A stretch of DNA of 64,000 nt from NCBI GenBank assembly GCA_037367405.1, contig JAZKJV010006942.1:124001-188000 (forward strand), given 5' to 3'. Numbering within the stretch: the first letter of the stretch is position 1; each line of letters begins with the position of its first letter. The notes below the pieces were generated by a model, which was not told where the DNA came from, did no database searches, and was given only the letters and a program-made list of their open reading frames with translations. Of this stretch, positions 55,905 through 64,000 are shown piece after piece. The position numbers and the translations under genes were made by a program. Origin of the DNA: Ottelia alismoides. Lineage: Eukaryota; Streptophyta; Magnoliopsida; Alismatales; Hydrocharitaceae.

Positions 55905-58900
55905 GACATTGTCGCTCGTATACGGGAGATCACAACTCCTACTGCCACCACCGCCACTACAAATGTTGCAGTTGCCGCTAGAGCCTCTTCAAGCTCCTCA
56001 TATATCACGTATGTTTTTACCAGTTGTAGACTTGTAGTAGGGCATATATGATAAAATGGATCATGGACTCTAGTGCTTCTCATCAGCTGTGTGACGACAG
56101 AGACCAGTTCAGATCTTACAACTCTTTATCCCCGGTAGATGTGTTGTCATTGCAAATTTGGTTCACTTGCCCATCATAAAACAGGGGGAGGTTCATTTGA
56201 CGTCATACATACGCTTGAAGAATGTTTTATGTGCACTTAACTCTTAGATGAACTTGCTTTCTATTAGCCAAACCACGATTGTCATGCCATTTTTGACATA
56301 TCTTCTCTTGTGTTTCATGATATACTCACAGGCAGGGTGATTGGATGAGACCGTGAGCAGTGAGGACTATATAGACTGGTCCAGCCATCTCATGCTGGTG
56401 TTTTTATTATTTCTACTGGACCAATCTCACCATACCTGTGGCATCTCCGTTTTAACCACCTTCTTCTGCAAAAGTTGTGTCATGTCCTCCCACAGATATC
56501 CACGTGATCCTCCTTCCACTGTGAGTCTTGTCAGCTTGGGAAGCATCACCGCTCTTCATTTCCCTCTCGTCAGGGTCGAAGCAGTTCTTGGTTGTTTGAG
56601 GTCCTTCAATTAGATATTTGGGGTCCGAATCGTGTTCCTGCAGGACATTGTTTTTATTTTGTTGATGTAGATGACTATTCTAGACTTTCTAGGATCTTTC
56701 TGTTAAAGAATAAGTCTGAGGTTGGGTCTGTCATTAAAACCTTTATTGCTGAAATAAAGAATATTTTCTATGCTACAGTCACGTTTCTACGATTTGACGG
56801 TGTTTAAGAGTTCTGCACTTTACAATCCGAGTTTCTCAAGTCTCTTAATTATACACCAGACCTCATGTGCCTATACTTCCTAGTTGAATGGTGTTGTCGA
56901 ACGCAAACACCGTCATTTACTTGATGTGTCATTCTTACTAGGGTGATCATGTGGTTCTCATTGCCTGTTACGTGGTGAAACGTATGTCATCTTCTATTTT
57001 AGGAGCAAAGTTGTCTTTCTCGATTACATTTCCCCGGAAGGACAGATCCTCCCTTACACCTCGAGTGTTTGGCTCAGTGACCTTTGTTCATAATTTAACG
57101 TCTTGTCATGACAAGCTCTTAACTAGAGTTGTCAAATGTGTCCTTGTTGGCTACTCGTATACCCCAAATGGGATACCGATATTTTGATCCACTTCGGCAG
57201 AAATACTTTGTCAAGATTGATGTCACATTCTTTGAGCCTTACGTATTTCTCTCACAGGTGACGGGATGACCCCAACTGACTCTAGTAAGGATGTATACAT
57301 GCCTCCCCAGTCCCCCTCCTACGGTTGCACTATCTCCAGTATCTGCACCACCACCTCCACCAACTTTACCACCACCAGCAGCACATGCACTTGCTACCGT
57401 GGTTGCCCCTGAACTGCCACACAGTACTTTGACTCATTTTTTAGTGTTTACTCGCAGGTCTCCCTCTGTTCTCCTTGCTCATAGGTCGTCTCTATCATCC
57501 AGCACGCCTCAGGTATGTAATGAACACATTGTTTCTACTGATGGCACTTCTGAATTGTCTATGCAACAGGATTCTTTACGGGTTGAGCATGTATCCTCTC
57601 AGCATGGTGGTTTACAGATTCAGGAGGTGACAGATGATCTCGATGTGCCTATTGCTTTGCGGAAGCGGAGACGTACTTGTGCTACACATCCTCTTGCAGC
57701 ACATGTCTCCTTGAGCAGACTTTTAGAGGACTTCAAGAGAATTATTGTGGCATATTCAGCCGTGGAAATACAACGGACATATCAAGATGCACTACAAGAC
57801 AATCAATGGTGTCTTGCCATGGAGGAGGAATGGTCGTGCTACAATCGCATGGCATTTGGAGCCTTGTTACAACTCCTATTGACGCATCAGTTGTGGGATG
57901 CAAGTGGGTGTTCATGGTGAAGCATCGAGCAGATAGCAGTGTAGATCACTACAAGGCAAGACTTGTGGCACGTGGGTTCACCTAGACTTATGGGGTGGAT
58001 TATCAGGATACATTCTCTCCAGTGGCTAGGCATTCCCCTTTACCAGCATGATGTAAAGAATGATTTTCTTTATGCGTACCTACAGGAGGAGGTTTATAAG
58101 CATCAGCCACCTGGTTTACTACTGAGGGAAAGTATCAGAAGGTTTGCAAGTTTCATAACGCGATCTATGGCCTTAAGTAGTGTCCAAAAGCATGGTTCCA
58201 GAAGCTCTCGAACCTAATAGAGCAACAGGGGTTTGTGAGATCAACTTCGATAGTTCTCTTTTTGTTCAGAGGACTCAGAGAGGTACGGTTGCCGTACTTG
58301 TTTATGTTGATGATATCATTGTTACAGGGGATGACACGCAGAGCATCCAGGCTTATAAGGATTTCCTAAGTCAACAGTTTGTGACCAAAGACCTTGCTAG
58401 CCTACACTACTTCCTTGGACTGGAGTTTTCCAGAAACCAACGAGGACTTGTGATGATCCAGAGGAAGCACGTTAGAGATTTTCTCTCTGAGAGAGGCATG
58501 GCAAATTGCAGACATGTTTACTACTCCCATGGACCCGAGCATGAGGCTATATGATGATGATGATACTATGGAGGTAGACAAGAGGAGGTATTGAGATCTT
58601 GTTGGGAAGCTCCTTTATGTGACTATCACAAAGCCAAATATATCCTTTGCAGTAAGCAAAGTGAGTCAATTTATGGAGCAGTCTAGACAGACACATCTCG
58701 ATGCAGTATAATGATTCTGTGGTATCTAAAGGCCTCACCTGGCACTGGACTTCTATTCAGCAGAAGTACATCCGTTGTCGTTAAAGCTTGTGCATATGCA
58801 AATTATGCAAGATGTCCCAATGATAGGAAGTCTACTCCTGGCTTTGCGATGTTCATAGGGAGTTCTATGGTATCATTAAGAAGCAAACAGTGGTTGCAAG

Positions 58901-59259
58901 AACTGGTGCAGAATCGGAATACAGGGCCATGGCACAGGCTTCTACAGAGATTATGTGGGTTAGATTTGTACTTACTGACCTGACAGTTGAGGTGCCTCTT
59001 TGCATGCACCTCCAATGTGATAACCAGGTTGCGCTCGTCATCGCCAACAACCCAGCTTTCCATGAGAGGACCAAGCATGTAGAGGTGGATTGTCACTACA
59101 CTCGAGATATGATACAAAAGGGTCTCATTTCCACTACTCATGTTAGCTTAGAAGATCAGACATCATATGTACCTACCAAGGCTCTAGCCAGAGGACCTTA
59201 CCAAAAATGTTGTTCGAAGATGAGCATGATAGATATCTATGCTCCATCTTAAGGGGGAG
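55905..59259 (+). pseudogene. copia pol remnant of element 48396
   Basis: Protease reads WIMDSSASHQLCDD near 56060, with DSG altered to DSS. Integrase at 56340-57190 is heavily shifted (LLKNKSEVGSVIKTF recognisable). The linker lies at 57290-57500. RT includes YKARLVARGFT near 57950, an intact YVDD near 58303 and KDLASLHYFLGLEFSRNQRG near 58390-58440. RNase H follows (ARTGAESEYRAMAQA, LQCDNQVALVIANNP) to LSMIDIYAPS at 59252. There are numerous stops and shifts. Confidence 0.9.
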
Positions 59260-59404
59260 TGTTGAGATATTTGTTATATTTCTTATCTTTTATGTATTTT
59301 CTATTTTGTCTGTCTTCTTCATGTAATTTTCTCAATAGGTTACTCTCCTATATAAGGGAACCCTAGTGTCTCATGAATAATAAAGTTATCAATTTCTCCC
59401 AACA
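59260..59404 (+). repeat. 3' LTR of copia 48396
   Basis: TGTTGAGATATTTG...TTCTCCCAACA, 145 bp, after the purine tract AAGGGGGAG. Several differences from the 5' LTR indicate an older insertion than 18095 or 51686. Confidence 0.92.
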
Positions 59405-59895
59405 CATATCGTTTATTGCATTAATAATTAATGTGGATATTATCATTTATTTTTGTGAATAGATGCTTTTTTACTTGTTGTAAGTCTGTTATTAACAACA
59501 ATGCGTTTGATATGATCGATATGTGTGATATGAAGGCCACAGTCACAGATGACCAATATGTGCGATATAAGTGTATATTTGTTAAATACTTATTGTTTGA
59601 AGAACTTGGATGAACTCCATTTCCAATATCTACAAGTCAACAATCAACATTAACAGCGACATGACCTATATGTGCAATATAAGGGTATAAATGAGTGATA
59701 TGTATGACATAATTGTGTATTTGTAAGTTATTTATTATTTTAATAACTTGGACGATCTTAATTTACGAAAAAAAATGAAAAAAAAAAGATTTTTAAGCTA
59801 TTTCTGAGATTCCATCAAAATCGTCGAAATTTCAATGAAACTTCCCTTTCTGGGGTGTGACCGAAACGAAATCAAAATCGATATTACAAACCGTG
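59405..59895 (+). mobile_element. Right end of the hAT transposon 45626
   Basis: This is sequence displaced by the copia insertion. It contains an imperfect tandem repeat (about 59505-59610 and 59655-59756, both with TATATGTGC.ATATAAG and ...AACTTGGA.GA). It closes with hAT-like subterminal words CGAAAT and AATCGATATTACAAACCGTG, after which copia linker sequence starts at about 59896. A TSD cannot be tested because the left end of the hAT is deleted. Confidence 0.55.
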
Positions 59896-62395
59896 GGTGG
59901 TGGTGGTGGTACAATAAGTGGTGATGTCGTAGGAGGAGGAGGCACATATATCTCCCCTCTAATGTAAGACAGAGTCAACCCGTCACCTGTAGGAGAGAAA
60001 TACATTACTCAAAGAAAGATGGCATCAGCACTAACATAATACTTATGTCAAACTGGATCGAAGCAACAGTACCCCTTCTGATACGAGAGTAGCCTACAAA
60101 GATACACTTGACAACTCTAGGGGAGAGTATATTTGGGGTGAACACCATCGCGTGTCTCCCCCTTTTTGAGCTTCAAAAAAAAAAAACTCTAGGGGAGAGC
60201 TTGCCACGACCAGATGTTTGATAGTGAAAAAAAGCAACAGAGCAAAACACATGGAGTAAGGGAGAATAGGTCCTCGAGAAACGCAATAGAGAAAGGAGCC
60301 TTCTCTCCTAAGACAGAAGACGACATGCGATTACCAAGTAGCAAGCAGTGAAAACCACACCACCTTTGAAAGAGTAAGGAGCACGACTCTGGATCAGAAG
60401 TGTTCTTGTCATATCAAGTATGTGACAATGTTTTGCATCTGATAACATTGTTCTGCTAAGTGTAAGCACACGAGGTTCGGTGTACGATGCCAAGAAACCT
60501 GAGGAATTCGGAAAGTTGTAATGTGCAGAATAAGGCATTGTCAGAGTGAATAAACTTAACAATGACAGAGAAAATATTCTTTATTTCAATAATGAAAGGT
60601 TTAAAGACCGACCCATCCTCATACTTGTTTTTCAAATAAAATCCAAGAAAGACAAGAATCATACACATCTACAAGATAAAAACGGTGTCCCTAGTGATCA
60701 GAAACACAACTAGAATCCCAAATGTCAAAATGGACAAAACTCAAATAAATGACTACTGCTACGACTATGACGACCAGAAAAAGAAGAGTTGTGATTCTTC
60801 CTAGGCTGGCAAGCCTCACATTGGAATGTATAACGTGTACAGATATGTAGGACATGACACAACTTCTACAGAGGAAGGTGGCCGAAACGAAGATGCCACA
60901 AGTGTGGAATGACTGATCAAGTAGGAATGATAGAGGCATCAGTAAAAGGAGACTGGACTCGTCTGTAGAGGAACCGCTGCTCATGGTCACATCCAATCAC
61001 TCTGCTCGTGAATATGTCCTAAAACACAAGAGAAGAAGGATCAAAAATGGCACAACAATGCATATTCTTAGTAATCTGAGTAATAGAAAGTAAATTCATC
61101 TGAAAATCTTGAGCATATTGCACATTCTATAGGTGCATGGATGGCGTCAAATGAACATCCCCATATCCTGTAATATGCAAATGGATCTCATTCGCAATGA
61201 TGATCGATCTGCCAATTGGTATAGCCTTCTATGAACTGAACTACCCTCTGTCTCCACAGATGATGGGAAGCACCAAAGTCCATGATCCACTCTATCATAT
61301 CTGCCTAGCTACAATTGGTAAAAGCATAGGCTATACATCTGATGAGCTCGAATAAGCTCTGGTAGAGGCTGCAACATCTAGAGGACCTGTAGCGGTGCTG
61401 ACAGCAGGAGTCATTATCTCCCTCGAACAAGAGACAATATCATCAAGACGTGAATTTGTACGAGGAGACGAATTGTTAAGAGGCTCGATTTGCTCGGCCA
61501 TACAAGCAGATGTAAGGTATCCATGCTTCTGATAGCATGTATCCTCAGAATGGCCTGGGCGATGGCACTAAGTGCACGGACCATGATGATGCCCACCTCT
61601 GCTACATGGGTAACATCATGTGAACTATGTGGAACATCCCTTGCTGCAAGATGAAGTCGTGGCCGAGGAGTTATGTGTGGTGGCAGGTGGTATGACAAGT
61701 AGCATGCTGAGGTGACTGTAGGTCTCCTCCATTGGTAGTATGGTTGTGTCTGTAAGAAGTTGTGCACATGCTACCTCATACTCCAGATCCAGAGCCACCA
61801 AGAAAATTCCAACTATCATGGAGTTCATGTATACCATCTGCTGCTTAGTAGATGTGGTAAAAGGGCATGAAGTTGTGAAGCTTCTCAAACATGCCATGAA
61901 GCGAAGAGTAGAATGTATGTAGAGGACGATCATTCTGCTTGGTCGTGTAGATATCGAACTGTAGCTAAAGAATCTCAGCAACGTTCTTCACCTGGACATA
62001 CGTGACTCCCAGAATATCCCACATGGCAGTGGGCTGGTTCACAATGTCACTGGCGATATCTGTGGTAAGCGTCCCAGAGAGCCAAACACACGTGTATGCA
62101 TCATCATGCTTCCACGAAGCATTCTCCCCAATCTTATCTATCGGCTCTGGTTGTGTCAGAATGCGCTCCTTGTAATTGCATTGCATATGGGTCAAGAATT
62201 GCATTGACCACAGCTTATAGTTGGTCACATCCATCTTCACGATGGGAGTCAAGCCCTTGAAAGAACTAGACGAAGAGAAGACCTCACCCTTGTTCTCTGA
62301 CATGATGAGGAGGAGGTTGAAACGAAACTCGATTGGAACTATATGAATATGTAAAGGATTGGTTGTACGTGTAGACTCATGCAACCATCATCATC
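59896..62395 (-). pseudogene. Ty1/copia 5' part: gag, PR, IN, linker
   Basis: On minus, gag starts at ATG 62303 (MSENKGEVFSSSSSFKGL). It continues NYKLWSMQFLTHMQCN, VWLSGTLTTDIASDI and, after breaks, FYSSLHGMFEKLHNFMP. The zinc knuckle, protease (near 61290) and integrase (60100-61000) follow, heavily damaged. The frame ends in the Pro-rich linker at 59896. The 5' leader keeps the ATGGTTG and TGAGTCTACACG words seen at 30553 and 48950, but the 5' LTR is missing because LINE sequence begins at 62396. RT and RNase H of the same element are at 44867-45625. Confidence 0.85.
60129..60184 (+). mobile_element. 56-bp LINE 3'-end insertion with 15-bp TSD
   Basis: AACTCTAGGGGAGAG occurs at 60114-60128 and again at 60185-60199. 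Between them lies GGGTGAACACCATCGCGTGTC, then CCCCCTTTTTGAGCTTC and an A-run. The layout is that of an extremely 5'-truncated LINE inserted by target-primed reverse transcription. It lies inside the integrase part of the minus-strand copia. The boundary with the TSD is ambiguous by two A residues. Confidence 0.85.
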
Positions 62396-64000
62396 AATGT
62401 GGCTGGCGATTTTTGGGATCTGGTGGCTGGCGATGTTGTGAATGTGGTGCGCGACTTCTTCAACTGCAATCGCGGCTTCGACAAGATAAATAAGGCCCAA
62501 ATCGTTTTGATCCCCAAGACTGTTCCGGCGATTCACATTGAGGACTTCCGTCCGATCTCTATTTCTAATGGGATATATTTAATCATCGCTAAGGCCTTGG
62601 CAAGGCGACTGGCTCCTCTCCTATCGTCACTTATATCGCCTACGCAGGCGGCCTTTATCCGGGGACGGCATATTACTGATTGCTTCGCGTTGGCTTCGGA
62701 GCTTGTAGCTGGGTGGAGGCGCTCTAACTCCAAGGGGATTCTCTGGAAGATTGATTTCGCCAAGGCGTACGATTGCCTCGACTGGCGCTTCCTTTGGTCA
62801 GTCTTGCGACGGAGGGGCTTTCCGTCTCTGTGGATTTCTTGGATACGACAGTGTGTCTCCACAGCTTCGCTCTCTATTCTGTTGAACGGATGCCCGGTGG
62901 GGGGTTCCATCCAGCCAAGGAGGGGGGTGCGACAGGGGTGCCCTCTCGCACCCCTTCTTTTTGTCTTGGCGGCCGATGTATTGCCTCGTATGATTGAGGG
63001 GGTGGCGGGGGCTGGTTTGACTCGTGGATGTCTTGTTGGGGAGCTTCATGTCCCCTCTATTCCACTCGCCGATGACACCTTATGTTTCGTTGAGGGGGGT
63101 CCTGATGCCGTAGAGGGTATGGTTACTACTGTGCAGCTTTTCAGCGAGGCCTCGGGGTTGGTGATCAATGCGTCGAAATCCAAAGTAGTCCCCTTTGCCA
63201 TGTCGCAGGAGGAGGTTTCGGCATGCGCTCTATTACTGGGGTCGGACCCCACTTCCCTCCCGATCGATTATCTAGGTCTGCCGCTCGCTGTGGGCCGTGC
63301 TCGTCTGCGTGATTGGACGGCTGTGGTGGAGAAGGTGGAAACCCGTCTCGCGGGGTGGCGCGCGACTTTGCTTTCCAGGGGAGGGCGTCTCGTGCTTTTA
63401 AAATCAGTGTTGTCATCTATTCCTATCTACTTTCTATCGGTTCGCGTCTTACCAAAGGGGATTCGTGCGCGGTTGGAGAGGTGTATGCGTGGTTTTCTGT
63501 GGGGAAGGAAGGGGGATGGGCGTCGGGGTGTGCACCTTGTGGGATGGGAGATTGTTGCTCGCCCCAAGCGATCGGGGGGCCTGGGGGTGAGGCGGTTGGG
63601 GTTGGTCAACGATGCCCTCTTGCTGAAGTGGGTTTCACGGGTGTGGGGGAATGAGGAGAACTTTATAATTAACGTTTTGCGAGAACTATTGGGCGAGGAC
63701 TTGCTTGGCTGCTCTCGGGGAGAATCGCTTTCCCGCTTATCTCCCTTCTGGCGTGGTGTGACTTTGGTGTTTAGGCGGTACCGCTCATTCTTTAAGCCTG
63801 TGCTGGGGAGCGGGACCTCCTTTCGCTTCTGGTATGACGACTGGTCTGGAAGAGGTGCCTTTAACCTGCTCTTCCCACGTCTATTCGCCTTGGTTGACGA
63901 CAAGGACGCATCTGTGGCTTCTTACTGTGAGAATGGTTGTTGAAGCCCTCGGATCGCTACGGCTCTTTCGGATCAACGTGTAGAGGACCTTCTCTCCCTG
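62396..64000 (+). pseudogene. LINE ORF2 reverse transcriptase, 5'-truncated
   Basis: A 514-codon frame runs from ATG 62399 to TGA 63941-63943. It begins with the pre-RT segment FWDLVAGDVVNVVRDFF. RT motifs follow: AQIVLIPKT, FRPISISNGIYLIIAKALA, QAAFIRGRHITDCFALASE, WKIDFAKAYDCLDWRFL and RRGVRQGCPLAPLLFVLAAD. The catalytic block is LADDT at 63065-63079, where an aromatic residue normally precedes ADD. INASKSKV, YLGLPLAVGRARLRDW and LLSRGGRLVLLKSVLSSI come after. Beyond the TGA the same frame remains open to the window end. The first methionine is probably not a true start, as EN is missing. The region is much GC-richer than its neighbours. Confidence 0.92.

Larger units (their letters stand above)
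48396..59404 (+). mobile_element. Ty1/copia element hosting a nested solo LTR
   Basis: The 5' LTR is 48396-48536 and the 3' LTR 59260-59404. Flanks AATAT (48391-48395) and CATAT (59405-59409) match at 4 of 5 bases. The PBS TGGTATTAGAGCG follows the 5' LTR. gag lies at 49056-49740 and pol resumes at 55900 after an insertion of 5,992 bp with TSD TTAAT. It inserted in the 3' region of the hAT transposon. Close in sequence to the copia at 29954. Confidence 0.92.

Overview
The window looks like nuclear DNA of a flowering plant. The evidence is Ty1/copia retrotransposons primed by initiator tRNA-Met (PBS close to TGGTATCAGAGC), plant-type L1 LINEs, hAT transposases with DUF659 and dimerisation domains, a tRNA-derived SINE with the conserved plant SINE 3' domain, and two intact exons of a plant-like RAE1 (WD40 mRNA export factor) gene. 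The genus cannot be determined from this sequence. There is no prokaryotic content, no rRNA, no CRISPR array and no intact tRNA gene. Almost everything is transposable element (TE) sequence, much of it nested, and no TE coding region is fully intact.

Layout. 1-1190: remnant of a non-autonomous LTR element carrying a short retroposon. 1666-1859: SINE with a 12-bp target-site duplication (TSD). 3085-4400: foldback repeat and broken hAT transposase. 4420-5300: LINE 3' half (minus). 6055-8610: 5'-truncated copia. 9484-10095: LINE fragment. 10100-13561: broken hAT transposase (minus) split by a 791-bp hAT-like element. 13870-14340: LINE 3' fragment. 14561-14689 and 23414-23494: two in-phase RAE1 exons (minus) separated by an 8.7-kb intron that contains a 5,068-bp copia element (18095-23162) with LTRs differing at one base. 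25024-26595: non-autonomous hAT with a perfect 8-bp TSD. 26690-36715: one LINE cut into three by a second non-autonomous hAT (27469-29842, itself holding a MULE-type MITE) and by an old copia (29954-36661). That copia contains a rearranged non-autonomous LTR element (33211-34757). 36720-44574: a minus-strand LINE split by two related non-autonomous LTR elements (38797-41446 minus, 41455-44331 plus) that inserted 3 bp apart. A SINE fragment lies at 44587-44689.

44867-62395 is a deep nest. A minus-strand copia (44867-45625 and 59896-62395) holds an hAT transposon (45626-48395 and 59405-59895). The hAT holds a plus-strand copia (48396-59404), which holds a 2.5-kb solo LTR (49908-55899), which holds a minus-strand copia lacking gag (51686-55190). 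62396-64000: a GC-rich LINE reverse transcriptase with a long open frame, joined to the leader of the outer copia and running off the window.

The only host coding sequence recognised with confidence is the RAE1 exon pair. A third exon-like open frame (17565-17739) is unidentified. Insertion order can be read from TSDs and from which unit interrupts which. I found no wholly new coding system. The most unusual material is the rearranged LTR structure at 33211-34757, the two adjacent non-autonomous LTR elements, the RAE1 exons isolated in TE sequence, and several hAT-like elements whose ends consist of short reiterated, strand-symmetric words.
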